Part shown: positions 33,818 through 41,658 of the stretch, piece by piece
How the letters are laid out: every line of letters starts with the position of its first letter
Numbering within the stretch: the first letter of the stretch is position 1
Assembly (NCBI GenBank): GCA_016874795.1
Contig: VGTG01000009.1
Location: 1 to 64,000, forward strand
Direction: 5' to 3'
Origin: Deltaproteobacteria bacterium
Lineage (GTDB): Bacteria; Desulfobacterota; Binatia; UBA12015
DNA length: 64,000 nt
Translations under genes and position numbers: made by a program
The notes under the pieces: model-generated
Seen by the model: only the letters and a program-made list of their open reading frames with translations
Database searches by the model: none
Told to the model about the DNA's origin: nothing

Positions 33818-34636
33818 ATGAAGCTCGAGCCGCCCCGGATGCGAGCGCGCACGCTGCGAGCGCTCGCCCCACTCTCGTTGCTGGTCGCGACGGCCTGCGG
33901 GGCCGCCTTCTCGGGACTGCTCGAGCCCGTCGCTTTGCTCTTGACGGTCGGCGGCAGCCTCGGCGTGACGTGGCTCACCTTCTCTCGCGCGCGTCTCGAG
34001 AGCGCGTGGAAGCACGTCGTCGCTCTCTTGCGGGAGAGGCCCACGGGCGACGAGGACGGCGAAGCGGTGATCGCCTCCCTGAAGCGACTGGCCCGCATCT
34101 ACCGCGTCGAGGGTGGACCGGCTCTCGAACGGGCCGCCGGCCGCGAGCGCGACGTCTTCCTCCGGACCGCTGTCGAGCGAACGCTCGAATGCGCGGACGT
34201 CGACGAGCTACGCGACTCGCTGCTCGGCGACGTGCGCCGTCTGGTGAACGAGGGAGAAGCGGCGCGCGCCGTGCTGCTGACGCTCGGCAAGCTCCTCCCG
34301 GCCTTCGGCTTGATCGGAACGCTGATCGGCCTCGCGATCCTCCTGCCGGCGGTCGGCGCCGGAGACGTCGCGGCGGCAGGGCCGAGCCTCGGTCTTTCGA
34401 TCTTGACGACGCTCTACGGCGCCGTGCTCTCGAACGTCGTCGTGCTGCCGATCGCGACGAAGCTGCAGTCGGCGCTCGCACGACGTGCTCTCGTCCTGCA
34501 GATGATCGTCCTCGGAGCCGAGCTCCTGCACCGGCGCGCGTACCCGACCGAGGTCGAGCGCTCGCTGCGCTCCTTCGGCGGGCTGGCAACGCTGCCTCCG
34601 ACGGAAGTCACTCTCCTGACCGACCGTGCTGCCTGA
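33818..34636 (+). CDS. Second MotA-like stator protein
   Basis: A 272-residue MotA/TolQ/ExbB-type protein with four membrane helices. Two are near the N-terminus (LAPLSLLVATACGAAFSGLLEPVALLLTVGGSLGVTWLTF) and two near the end (LGKLLPAFGLIGTLIGLAILLPAVGAG and LSILTTLYGAVLSNVVVLPIATKLQ). The proline of LLPAFGLIG corresponds to the conserved TM3 proline of MotA. The cytoplasmic loop at about 60-160 is charged. The ATG at 33818 has no ribosome-binding site, and an ATG at 33839 is an alternative. With the overlapping motB-like gene it forms a stator pair additional to motAB at 37.8-39.7 kb; ion specificity cannot be assigned. Confidence 0.85.
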   Translation: MKLEPPRMRARTLRALAPLSLLVATACGAAFSGLLEPVALLLTVGGSLGVTWLTFSRARLESAWKHVVALLRERPTGDEDGEAVIASLKRLARIYRVEGGPALERAAGRERDVFLRTAVERTLECADVDELRDSLLGDVRRLVNEGEAARAVLLTLGKLLPAFGLIGTLIGLAILLPAVGAGDVAAAGPSLGLSILTTLYGAVLSNVVVLPIATKLQSALARRALVLQMIVLGAELLHRRAYPTEVERSLRSFGGLATLPPTEVTLLTDRAA

Positions 34637-35531
34637 CGTCGCGAGCCTGCCCGCCGCCGCTCCGCAGGGGGACGACCAGGATTCCTGGTCGTGGCTGGTC
34701 ACCTTCAGCGATCTCGTGCTGCAGCTCTTCGGGTTCTCGATCGTGGCCATGGTGATCGGCGCGGGCCAGGTCGCGAGCCACCGAGCGCCTGTCGCGAACG
34801 ACGTCGCCCTCGAGGAGAGCTCGGCCGCAGCATCGGTCGAGCTCGCGGCGAGCGGGAGCGCAATCGAGATCGCTTCGAGCGCGTCGTCGAGTCTGCGCGA
34901 GGCCGAGGTGGCCGAGGATCGCGACCGCATGCCCACGCCCGAGCCCAAGCTCGAGCCCGCCAAGCCCGCCGAGCCCGCCGAGCCCGCCGAGCCCGCCGCC
35001 GTGATCGCTGCCGAGACCGCGGTCGCCGCTGCTTTGCCGAAGCCCGCCGGCATTCCGCCGCCGGGCGTCGTGCCGCAGAGCGCCCGCCTGACGGCGCTCG
35101 TCCGTTACCTCGAAGAGCTTCTGCCCTCGCAGGACGATGCGCTCGTCGCCACCGTCGAACGGACCGACGGCGCCGTCGTCGTCGCGGTCGCGGACGGCTT
35201 CGCCTCGGGAAGTGCCGAGCCGTCGCCTGCGATGCGCCCTCTCCTCGCGGAAATCGGCACGCTCGCCGGCGCCTCGCCGGACGTCTCCATCGAGGTCGCG
35301 GGGCATACCGACGACCGACCCATCCACACGACGGCGTACGCGTCGAACCTCGAGCTGTCCCTCGCGCGCGCCTCGCGCATCGCTCGCGACCTCGTGGCGG
35401 CGGAGCCGGGGATCGCGGAGCGCGTGTTCGCTTCCGGCTACGGCGAGCAGCGACCGGTCGCCGCGAACGACGAAGCTCGAGGCCGCGCGCGCAACCGCCG
35501 CATCGAGATCCGCCTCTCGCCCCTCTCCTGA
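34626..35531 (+). CDS. Second MotB-like stator protein
   Basis: A 301-residue protein with a GTG start overlapping motA2 by 11 bases. A single membrane helix begins at the conserved WSWLVTFSDLVLQLFGFSIVAMVIG, with the ion-binding Asp in TFSDL. An Ala/Glu/Pro-rich linker includes five EPA-type repeats. The C-terminal OmpA/MotB peptidoglycan-binding domain shows IEVAGHTDDRPIHTTAYASNLELSLARASRIARDLV and GYGEQRPVAANDEARGRARNRRIEIRLSP. The linker is longer than in MotB1, which might suit a different wall distance. Chemical partners and ion type are not readable. Confidence 0.88.
   Translation: MLPDVASLPAAAPQGDDQDSWSWLVTFSDLVLQLFGFSIVAMVIGAGQVASHRAPVANDVALEESSAAASVELAASGSAIEIASSASSSLREAEVAEDRDRMPTPEPKLEPAKPAEPAEPAEPAAVIAAETAVAAALPKPAGIPPPGVVPQSARLTALVRYLEELLPSQDDALVATVERTDGAVVVAVADGFASGSAEPSPAMRPLLAEIGTLAGASPDVSIEVAGHTDDRPIHTTAYASNLELSLARASRIARDLVAAEPGIAERVFASGYGEQRPVAANDEARGRARNRRIEIRLSPLS
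34953..34997 (+). repeat. Five 9-bp tandem repeats in motB2
   Basis: Five in-frame copies of (G/A)AGCCCGCC encode EPA-KPA-EPA-EPA-EPA in the periplasmic linker. The units are identical apart from one base, so the linker length is probably variable. Confidence 0.85.
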
Positions 35532-35547
35532 GGGAGCTCGTGCTCCC
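35532..35547. terminator. Hairpin between convergent motB2 and sthA
   Basis: GGGAGC-TCGT-GCTCCC begins on the base after the motB2 stop codon, in the 22-base gap between convergent genes. The six-base stem has no T-run on either side, so it is at best a weak bidirectional terminator. Confidence 0.35.
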
Positions 35548-35553
35548 CGAGCT

Positions 35554-36978
35554 TCAGGCGGCTCGACCGGGCGCGGAGCAGAGTCCGGCCCGCGTGGTCG
35601 GCCGCTGGCGTGCGACGTCGAACGCCGCGACGCGGTACGCCTCCGCGAGGGTCGGGAAGTTGAAGATGTTCTCGATGAAGGCGTCGACCTCGAGCCCCGA
35701 GAGGATCGCGAGCTGCGCGACGTGGATCAGCTCCGTCGCACCCTCGCCGACGATCTGCGCCCCGAGGAGCTTCCTTCCGCTCGGGTCGGAGACGAGCTTC
35801 AGCAAGCCGTCGGTGATGCCGCCGATCTGTCCGCGCGCGACCTCGTCGAAGCGCGACCGGCCGATCAGGACCGATCCGTACCGCTTGGTCGCGTCGCCCT
35901 CGCTCAAGCCGACCGTCGCGATCTCCGGGATCGTGTAGATCCCGATCGGCGAGAGCTCCGGAGGATGTCCGGGCTCGAGACCGAGGGCGTGGCAGACCGC
36001 GCGACGGCCCTGCTCCATCGAAGTCGCCGCGAGCGCGGGAGGCCCGATCACGTCCCCCACCGCGTAGATGTTCGGTCGTGCGGTGCGGCAGTTCTCGTCG
36101 ACGGCCATCACGCCTCTATCGTTCAGCTGGAGCCCGGCCGCTTCGAGGCCGAGGTCCTCGACGTTCGCGACGCGCCCGAGAGCCACGAGCATCTTCTCGC
36201 TCGCGATCTCGGTGCCGTTCGCGAGCCTCGTTCGTGCCGAGGCCAGCCCGTCCCAGCGGACCGACTCGATGCGCTGCCCGCCGATGTAGCGCCCGCCGTG
36301 CATGGCGAAGCCCGCGACGAAGCGCTCGACGATCTCCTCGTCGACGAATCGGAGAGGACGCGGTGACGAGTCGATCATCGTCACCTGCACGCCGAGACGT
36401 GCGAAGATCGAAGCGTACTCGCTCGCGATGACGCCGCCGCCGAGGACGGTCAGCGAGCGCGGCAGGTAGATCATCGACAGGATCGAGTCGCTGTCCAGGA
36501 TGTTCTCGTGGTCGACCGGAATGTCCGACGGCGCGCGCGGCCGGGAGCCCGTCGCGATCACGAAGAACTCGGCGCAGAGCGATCTTCGTTTGCCGTCGCG
36601 GAACTGGATCTCGACCCGCTCCGGCGACGTGAAGCGCACCTTGCCCTGGATCCACTGGATGCCGTTCCGTTGGATCTGCCGCTCCATGTAGACGGCGTGC
36701 GCGCGGACGACCTGATCGAGCCGTCCGGTGAGGCTTCCGACCTCGACGTCGGCGGCGATGCGGTCGCCGTCGCCGGCCCAATCGATCGTCGTGTGAAGCG
36801 CCGAGTCCCGCAGGGTCTTGCTCGGGATCGTACCGCGGCGGACGCAGGCACCTCCGACGAAGGCCTCGCGCTCCACGAGCGCAACCGTGCGGCCTGCCTT
36901 CGCCGCCTGGATCGCGGCCTTCTGGCCCGCCGGACCGCTCCCGATGACGACCAGATCGAAACGTTCGCTCGTGCTCAT
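35554..36978 (-). CDS. sthA: Soluble pyridine nucleotide transhydrogenase
   Basis: A 474-residue flavoprotein disulfide reductase relative that transfers hydride between NADPH and NAD+. The FAD site VVIGSGPAGQKAAIQAAKAG is at the N-terminus. The active-site region reads GGACVRRGTIPSKTLR, lacking the second redox cysteine of lipoamide dehydrogenases, as is typical of SthA (CxxxGTIPSKTLR). The NAD site is VLGGGVIASEYASIFARLG and the second FAD motif NIYAVGDVIG. The ATG overlaps the stop of the HDOD gene (ATGA), making it the last gene of motA-motB-HDOD-sthA. Its presence in a motility operon is unusual and could be positional chance. Confidence 0.9.
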   Translation of the reverse strand: MSTSERFDLVVIGSGPAGQKAAIQAAKAGRTVALVEREAFVGGACVRRGTIPSKTLRDSALHTTIDWAGDGDRIAADVEVGSLTGRLDQVVRAHAVYMERQIQRNGIQWIQGKVRFTSPERVEIQFRDGKRRSLCAEFFVIATGSRPRAPSDIPVDHENILDSDSILSMIYLPRSLTVLGGGVIASEYASIFARLGVQVTMIDSSPRPLRFVDEEIVERFVAGFAMHGGRYIGGQRIESVRWDGLASARTRLANGTEIASEKMLVALGRVANVEDLGLEAAGLQLNDRGVMAVDENCRTARPNIYAVGDVIGPPALAATSMEQGRRAVCHALGLEPGHPPELSPIGIYTIPEIATVGLSEGDATKRYGSVLIGRSRFDEVARGQIGGITDGLLKLVSDPSGRKLLGAQIVGEGATELIHVAQLAILSGLEVDAFIENIFNFPTLAEAYRVAAFDVARQRPTTRAGLCSAPGRAA

Positions 36979-37859
36979 AGGACCATCGTCCGTAACGCCG
37001 CGGAAACGGCCTCGTGCTTCGCGAGCACGGCTTCGGCGTCGTCGGGATAGAGGTTCAAGTCCGCCCAGCCGCGGTGACTCCGCACGAGGTCGTCGTCCAG
37101 CGTTTCCGAGAGAAGGTGACGGGCGAGATGATCGGCGAGGCCCGTGATCACGGGCTCCTGCGCAAGGATCTCGTGAGAGTCGTACGTCGCGTACGACTCG
37201 ATGCAGCTCCGAACCGCGGCCGTAAGAGACCACTTCTCCGCGAGAAGACCTCCTGCCGTCACGTGGAACTCCTCGAGCAGCGAAGCGAGCTCGTCGTCTC
37301 GAAGGGGAGCGCGCAGGCTCGCTTCGAGGTCGACGGCGGCCTGCAGCACGAGCGGCTTTCCGATCGTGTGGAGAAGCCCGCACAAGAACGCGCTCTCGAC
37401 GTTGCAGCGCAGCGCCCGCGCGATCTCGCGACCGAACGCCGCGGATGCGAGCGCGTGGCGCCAGATCGCGCGCAGCTCCACCCGACGACCGCGCACGTCG
37501 AAGACTCCGCTCTGCAGCGAAGCGATCAAAGCGATCTCTCCCAGCAAGCGGACCCCGAGCCGGGTGATCGCCTGCTGCAGGGAAACGATCGGGGACCGGG
37601 GCATGTAGGCAGGCGAGTTCGCGATGCGCAGCACGTGTCCCGCGAGAGCCGGATCTTGCTGGAGCAGGCGTGCGATACTGTTCGCGCCCTGCTCCTCGTC
37701 GCGCGCGAGCGTGAAGACCTCCGTCGCGACCCGCGGCAAGAGCGGGAGCTCGACCTCGCCCCCGGCGAACCGTGCGGAGAGCGCTTCACCCACGAGGGCG
37801 AGCGGCTCCTTCGCGGTCGGTCGGGTGGCCTGTGAGGAGACCGCTTCGCTCGTGTTCAC
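36975..37859 (-). CDS. HDOD-domain protein with degenerate HD motif
   Basis: A 294-residue signalling protein. The HDOD domain spans about 30-235: LPLLPRVATEVFTLARDEEQGANSIARLLQQDPALAGHVLRIANSPAYMPRSPIVSLQQAITRLGVRLLGEIAL. The position of the HD pair reads LLHTIGK, with Thr in place of Asp, so hydrolase activity is unlikely, as for most HDOD proteins. The GTG start overlaps motB (GTGA) and the end overlaps sthA. HDOD proteins often act as adaptors in motility and c-di-GMP circuits; the stator neighbourhood is consistent with that. Confidence 0.88.
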   Translation of the reverse strand: MNTSEAVSSQATRPTAKEPLALVGEALSARFAGGEVELPLLPRVATEVFTLARDEEQGANSIARLLQQDPALAGHVLRIANSPAYMPRSPIVSLQQAITRLGVRLLGEIALIASLQSGVFDVRGRRVELRAIWRHALASAAFGREIARALRCNVESAFLCGLLHTIGKPLVLQAAVDLEASLRAPLRDDELASLLEEFHVTAGGLLAEKWSLTAAVRSCIESYATYDSHEILAQEPVITGLADHLARHLLSETLDDDLVRSHRGWADLNLYPDDAEAVLAKHEAVSAALRTMVL

Positions 37860-38800
37860 CCGGTGACCCCCGTTCCGTTCGCTTCCCGCGGTGTCGCGGC
37901 GACGGGGATCTCGTCCCTGGGAAGCACGATCGGGCCTTCCTGCTTCTCTCCGCTCGAGCCCGCCTTGGCCCCCTCTGTCCGCTCGGCGAGGATCGACAGA
38001 CGGCGATTCTCGTGGGCGAGCGGCGCGCCGGGATCGAGCGGCTCGCTGTCGGCGTACGAGAGCACGCGCTTCACCTGCTTCGGACGGAGCCCGCTCGTCT
38101 CGAGAACGAGACGAGCGTTGTCGGCGCGCTCGAACGAGAGCTCCCAGTTCGTCTTGCCGGAAGCCGCCGGATACGGGCGAGAGTCGGTGTGGCCGCCGAC
38201 CTGGACCGGATTCGGAAGCTCGCCCAGAACGCCCGCGACCTTTTTCAAGAGCGAGACGAGAGGCGGCTTCAGGTCGGACGACGAGAGATCGAAGAGCAGC
38301 GTCGGGTCGCGCGCCTGGTCGATCACCTGGATGCTGAGCCCGGAGTCGCGGACCTCGATGATGACCTGGTCGCGCAGCTTCTCGAGCGAAGGATCCTTCG
38401 CACCGGCCCGCTGGATCGCGTCCTCGAGCGCCTTGGCATGGCTCTCGAGAGCCTCTTGCTCTTGCGAAGCCTTGGAATCGGCGGACTCCTGCTTCTTGGG
38501 CACGCCCGTCCGGACGAGGACCATGTCGTTCTCGATCAGGCTTTGCTCGAGCCGGTGCGCTGCGCTCTTCTCGTCGCTGACCACGCTGCCGCCCGGCAGG
38601 ATCCCGGGATCGCGGAAGTACTGCGCGATCTGCGAGCGGAGCTTCACGTCGGCCTGCGTCAGCAGCCAGAGCACCATGAAGAGCGCCATCATCGCCGTCA
38701 CGAAGTCGGCGTAGGCGACCTTCCACGCTCCGCCGTGGTGAGCCGCATGAGCGGCCTTCTTCTTGATGACGATCCGGACGGTCTCGGCTTCCTTCGGCAT
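37856..38800 (-). CDS. motB: Flagellar stator protein MotB
   Basis: A 314-residue stator B subunit. The ATG at 38800 follows GAGAGG and starts four bases after motA; longer readings would overlap motA. A basic N-terminal tail (VRIVIKKKAAHAAHHGGAWKVAYADFVTAMMALFMVLWLL) leads to the membrane helix containing the ion-binding Asp in AYADF. The OmpA-like domain at about 200-290 includes PVQVGGHTDSRPYPAASGKTNWELSFERADNARLVLE and RVLSYADSEPLDPGAPLAHENRRLSI. The long periplasmic helical region is of the large MotB type found in alpha/deltaproteobacteria and pseudomonads. Confidence 0.95.
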   Translation of the reverse strand: MPKEAETVRIVIKKKAAHAAHHGGAWKVAYADFVTAMMALFMVLWLLTQADVKLRSQIAQYFRDPGILPGGSVVSDEKSAAHRLEQSLIENDMVLVRTGVPKKQESADSKASQEQEALESHAKALEDAIQRAGAKDPSLEKLRDQVIIEVRDSGLSIQVIDQARDPTLLFDLSSSDLKPPLVSLLKKVAGVLGELPNPVQVGGHTDSRPYPAASGKTNWELSFERADNARLVLETSGLRPKQVKRVLSYADSEPLDPGAPLAHENRRLSILAERTEGAKAGSSGEKQEGPIVLPRDEIPVAATPREANGTGVTG

Positions 38801-38804
38801 CCTC

Positions 38805-39671
38805 TCAGCTCCCGCCCGCCTTGACCTCGCGACAAGCCGCGTCCGTCTCCTCGCTCGTCGGACGGTTCGCCGAGAAGATCGATTTTCGCGCGAACTCGAT
38901 GGCAACGATCGGCGCGGCTCCGCGGAGGGAAGCGACGACGCCTTCCTTGATGCAACGCAGGTAACGGGTGGCCATGTTCGTCTGGACCTCGATCGTCGTC
39001 GCGAGCGGCGACAGGAGCCCGTACGAGAGCAGAATGCCGAGGAACGTTCCGACGAGCGCGGCCGCGACGTGGTGTCCGATCACCTCCGGGCCGCCGTCGA
39101 GGTGCCCCATCGTGACGATGATGCCGAGCACCGCGGCGACGATGCCGAGACCGGGAAGAGCGTCGCTGGTCGTGCGGATGAGGCTGATCGGAACGTGCGC
39201 TTCTTCGTGATGCGTCTCGATCTCGTTGTCGAGCAGAATGTTCAGCTCTTCCGGAGACGCGGTGCCGTTGACGATCTGCTTCAGCGCGTCGCGAAAGAAT
39301 TCCACGGCATGGTGGTTCTTGAGGAAGCTCGGATACTTCGAGAAGATCGAGCTCTTCTCCATGTCGTTCACGTGCTCGTCGAGCGCGACGGCGCCGCTCT
39401 TCCGGATGAACGAGTAGAGCTCGTATTGCAGCTTGAGAAGCTGCACGTAGTCTTCCTTCGACGGCATCGTGGCCGAGAACGCCGCGCCGAAGGCCCGGAA
39501 GACTTGACCTCGGATCTGACCGGGCGCGGAGACGATCAGCGCCCCGAGTGCGGCTCCGCCGATGACGACGAGCTCGCTCGGCTGAATCAGGATGGCGAAG
39601 TTGCCACCGACCATGGCGAACCCGCCCATGACCGACGCAAAGACCACTACGAGGCCGATCGCGGTGAACAT
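38805..39671 (-). CDS. motA: Flagellar stator protein MotA
   Basis: A 288-residue stator A subunit with four membrane helices: FTAIGLVVVFASVMGGFAMVGGNFAILIQPSELVVIGGAALGALIV, and the TM3-TM4 pair LPGLGIVAAVLGIIVTMGHLDGGPEVIGHHVAAALVGTFLGILLSYGLLSPLATTIE, where the conserved proline is in LPGLG. The ATG at 39671 is used; a GTG two codons upstream is possible. There is no good ribosome-binding site and only about 52 bases separate the start from an upstream terminator hairpin, so the transcript probably starts very near the ATG. First gene of motA-motB-HDOD-sthA. Confidence 0.96.
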   Translation of the reverse strand: MFTAIGLVVVFASVMGGFAMVGGNFAILIQPSELVVIGGAALGALIVSAPGQIRGQVFRAFGAAFSATMPSKEDYVQLLKLQYELYSFIRKSGAVALDEHVNDMEKSSIFSKYPSFLKNHHAVEFFRDALKQIVNGTASPEELNILLDNEIETHHEEAHVPISLIRTTSDALPGLGIVAAVLGIIVTMGHLDGGPEVIGHHVAAALVGTFLGILLSYGLLSPLATTIEVQTNMATRYLRCIKEGVVASLRGAAPIVAIEFARKSIFSANRPTSEETDAACREVKAGGS

Positions 39672-39722
39672 GACCACCCGCTAGTCGGCTCCGACTTCGC
39701 CGGTGTTGAGAGGCGAATGTCG

Positions 39723-39749
39723 AAAAAATGCCTCCTGCGAGAGGGAGGC
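39723..39749 (-). terminator. Rho-independent terminator upstream of motA
   Basis: On the minus strand GCCTCC-(8 nt)-GGAGGC is followed by ATTTTTT. It ends transcripts of the small minus-strand gene at 39795-40043 and separates them from the motA operon, which therefore needs its own promoter within the following 50 bases. Confidence 0.7.
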
Positions 39750-39794
39750 TCGCGACCGGGAGGGCGCTAGAGCGTCGGCGTTGGCGCCGGCCGC

Positions 39795-40043
39795 TCAGCC
39801 GCAGACGGGAAGGACCTGCGCGAGCGGAACGAAGGTCGAAGTCGTCGCCGGAGTCGTCGGCGGGATCGCCGGCGCGAGCTGACCGGCGAGGCAGCGCGCC
39901 GTCTCGCGGGCGTGCCGGCCGACGGCGCTCACGAGCGCGTCCTCCCACGCCGGACCGTCGACGTCGAGCTCGACGGTACGAGACACCTGCACCGCCTCGA
40001 GCGAAGAGGTCTCCTCGGCGAGCAGCAGAATTCTGACGACCAT
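39795..40043 (-). CDS. Small unknown protein under a sigma-54-like promoter
   Basis: An 82-residue protein with no recognised family. The N-terminus (MVVRILLLAEETSSLEAVQVSRTVELDVDGPAWEDALVSAVGRHARETARCLAGQL) looks soluble and mixed alpha/beta; the tail is Thr/Pro-rich and ends VLPVCG. The ATG at 40043 is three bases after the start predicted from the sigma-54-like promoter, so the message would be near-leaderless. A later GTG around residue 20 is an alternative. It lies between a terminator (downstream) and the secreted-protein gene (upstream). A link to flagellar function rests only on position and promoter. Confidence 0.5.
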   Translation of the reverse strand: MVVRILLLAEETSSLEAVQVSRTVELDVDGPAWEDALVSAVGRHARETARCLAGQLAPAIPPTTPATTSTFVPLAQVLPVCG

Positions 40044-40056
40044 GCGCCAGACGGAA

Positions 40057-40072
40057 TGCAACCGTGATGCCG
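40057..40072 (-). promoter_or_regulatory. Sigma-54-like promoter for the small gene at 39795-40043
   Basis: Minus-strand CGGCATCACGGTTGCA fits TGGCACG-N4-TTGCW with GG at 40071-40070, GC at 40059-40058 and a 10-base gap. The predicted start is near 40046. Only a half-site (CGGCAGA, minus strand, near 40187) of the shared dyad lies upstream, so this assignment is weaker than the others. Confidence 0.5.
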
Positions 40073-40208
40073 AGCGGGCGGCGAGAAACCGAGCCGCGGC
40101 GAGAGGTTCAAAGAGAACGAGCCTTGCAAAGCTGAGAGACGGCCCGCTCGTCGCGCGAACCGTTGCGCCGTTGCGCGCATCTGCCGTGCGAAGTGGAGGC
40201 GCGCGCGC

Positions 40209-40733
40209 TCAGCGCCCGCCCGCTTCGACGACCGGTGCGGGGCCCGGTGCGGGGCCCGCCCCCGGTCCCGCCCCGGGCCCCATCGGGGCCGAAGGGAAGA
40301 CGTACGGATAGATGTTCATCGGGTACGCGGCGGCGCCGGTCCCCGGCACGCTCGGATCGAAGACGTCCCTGCTCGGGTTCGCCGCGCCCGTCGAGAGCAC
40401 GGTTCGTCCGTCGCTCGTGTTCCAGGTGCCGATGTTGTCGTTGGCGAACTTCTGCTCCTGCTGTGCCGCCGTCGCGCCGTCGTTCTTGTCCTGCTGCTCC
40501 TGCTCGAGACGGTCGTTCTCGAGCATCTGCTGTATGGTCGCGTCGCTCACACCCGCCTTCTTGAGCTTCAGCACCTCGTCGGCGGTCAGAGCCTGCGCGA
40601 CGGAGCTGCCGATGAAGGTGGCGCACAGCGCGCCGAGGATCGCGCTCTTCACCCGGATCTCGCGCCTTCCGCAAAGCGCACGCCCGAGCATCGGTGCTCC
40701 GTTGCTGTCGCTTCCGTTCGCACGATCGTTCAC
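40209..40733 (-). CDS. Secreted small protein with a helical SHOCT-like segment
   Basis: A 174-residue protein with a GTG start overlapping the transglycosylase stop (GTGA). After 27 residues comes a signal-peptide-like stretch (VKSAILGALCATFIGSSVAQA), so translation might alternatively begin at the GTG at 40652. The mature start LTADEVLKLKKAGVSDATIQQMLEND is a short helical pair common in secreted or envelope proteins and reminiscent of SHOCT. Gln/Asp-rich sequence and a Gly/Pro repeat (GPGAGPGAGPAPGPAPV) follow. No function is known. Co-transcription with a peptidoglycan lyase suggests an envelope role. Confidence 0.6.
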   Translation of the reverse strand: MNDRANGSDSNGAPMLGRALCGRREIRVKSAILGALCATFIGSSVAQALTADEVLKLKKAGVSDATIQQMLENDRLEQEQQDKNDGATAAQQEQKFANDNIGTWNTSDGRTVLSTGAANPSRDVFDPSVPGTGAAAYPMNIYPYVFPSAPMGPGAGPGAGPAPGPAPVVEAGGR

Positions 40734-41515
40734 GACCAGACCCTCCGTTCGCTCGCGGCCCGCAAGCCTTCCCGTGCGCGGCCGGCGTAGTGCATCACGC
40801 GGTCGACGTATTGCTGCGTGATCTTCGGTAAGAACGCGCGAATGCTTTCGTATCGCGTCGGGTCGCTTCGCAGCCGCTCTGCTCGTTCCTGTGCTGCCGC
40901 GACGCGTCCCTCGCCGGCGTTGTATGCGGCGACGGCGAATCGGATTCGCTCGGCCGGGTCGTCGACGGCGACCGTGCGGAGCGAGCGCCCCAGGGATGCG
41001 TCGCGCTCGAACAGGTCGTCGAGGTAGCGAAGGTGCGCGACGCCGATCGCCACGTCGTCGGTTCCCGGCGGCCGGACGAGCTCCCCTCGCGCGAAGCGAC
41101 GGCGGACGTCCGCCTCCGTCGGCTCGGTGACCTGAAACGTACCCGTGCTGAGCCCGTCGGAGCTGCGCGCGGTCGGATCGAGGCTCGACTCGGCGACCGC
41201 GACCGCCAGCGAGAGATCCGGCTCGAGCCCGGCGTGGTTCGATGCGCGTGTGATCTCGGCCGCGAGCGCGCGGCGGGACGGGGTCCGGAGCCAGGGGGAC
41301 AGACGCTCCGAGGCGTCCGCGCTCGGGACTTCGTCGGGCGCACTCTTCGTTTCGTCGCTGCGCCGAGGCTCCGTCGCCCGGCGAGCGCGCGAGGCGTCGA
41401 GCTGCGCGAAGAACGCGGATACGTCACGGCGCCACGGCAGCGGGCGCAGACGATGCGCGGGCTCGCTCGCGGAAGACGGGCGCAGGATCTGCACCTGGAC
41501 GATGCGCGGCACCAT
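40730..41515 (-). CDS. Lytic transglycosylase (SLT domain)
   Basis: A 261-residue protein. The SLT fold occupies about 85-245, with the catalytic glutamate in LAVAVAESSLDPTARSSDGLSTGTFQV and the substrate-groove region RIRFAVAAYNAGEGRVAAAQ. The tail FLPKITQQYVDRVMHYAGR is also typical. No clear signal peptide is visible at the chosen ATG (41515), which is four bases from the predicted sigma-54 start; a GTG at 41494 is an alternative. It could cut glycan strands for rod passage, a task for which the FlgJ of this cluster has only a peptidase domain; export through the flagellar gate is possible. Confidence 0.82.
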   Translation of the reverse strand: MVPRIVQVQILRPSSASEPAHRLRPLPWRRDVSAFFAQLDASRARRATEPRRSDETKSAPDEVPSADASERLSPWLRTPSRRALAAEITRASNHAGLEPDLSLAVAVAESSLDPTARSSDGLSTGTFQVTEPTEADVRRRFARGELVRPPGTDDVAIGVAHLRYLDDLFERDASLGRSLRTVAVDDPAERIRFAVAAYNAGEGRVAAAQERAERLRSDPTRYESIRAFLPKITQQYVDRVMHYAGRAREGLRAASERRVWS

Positions 41516-41529
41516 TGCGCCTTCGCTCA

Positions 41530-41545
41530 CGCAAGCGGGATGCCG
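41530..41545 (-). promoter_or_regulatory. Sigma-54 promoter for the lytic transglycosylase gene
   Basis: Minus-strand CGGCATCCCGCTTGCG fits TGGCACG-N4-TTGCW and closely resembles the flgF promoter. GG is at 41544-41543, GC at 41532-41531, and the predicted start is near 41519. It therefore excludes the GTG at 41530 as start codon. Confidence 0.68.
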
Positions 41546-41602
41546 CGAGGAGACACCGAGCGGCGGGGCTTTCTCTCTCGCGTGCGGGGAACGAAGATCC
41601 GG

Positions 41603-41623
41603 CCCCGGCAGAAGTTGCCGGGG
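41603..41623. promoter_or_regulatory. Long palindrome containing the enhancer-like dyad
   Basis: CCCCGGCA-GAAGT-TGCCGGGG is a perfect 8-bp-arm palindrome whose core GGCAGAAGTTGCC (41607-41619) matches the dyad GGCAG-N3-CTGCC with one change. It is about 70 bp before the -24 element of the minus-strand promoter. A terminator role for the upstream gene is less likely, because no T-run follows. Confidence 0.5.
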
Positions 41624-41658
41624 CGAGAAGAGAAGAGGGGCGGCTCGCCTCCCGTCGA

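Noticed and set aside
39682-39709. Sigma-28-like sequence before motA (minus strand TCAACACC-N12-GCCGACTA)
   Set aside because: The -35 match is poor and the -10 would put the start only about four bases from the ATG. The spacing equals that at flgM, but the evidence is too thin to list as a promoter.
41603-41623. Palindrome read as a terminator of the AMIN lipoprotein gene
   Set aside because: It has strong arms but no T-run on either strand, and its core matches the dyad seen upstream of other sigma-54 promoters, so a regulatory site fits better.
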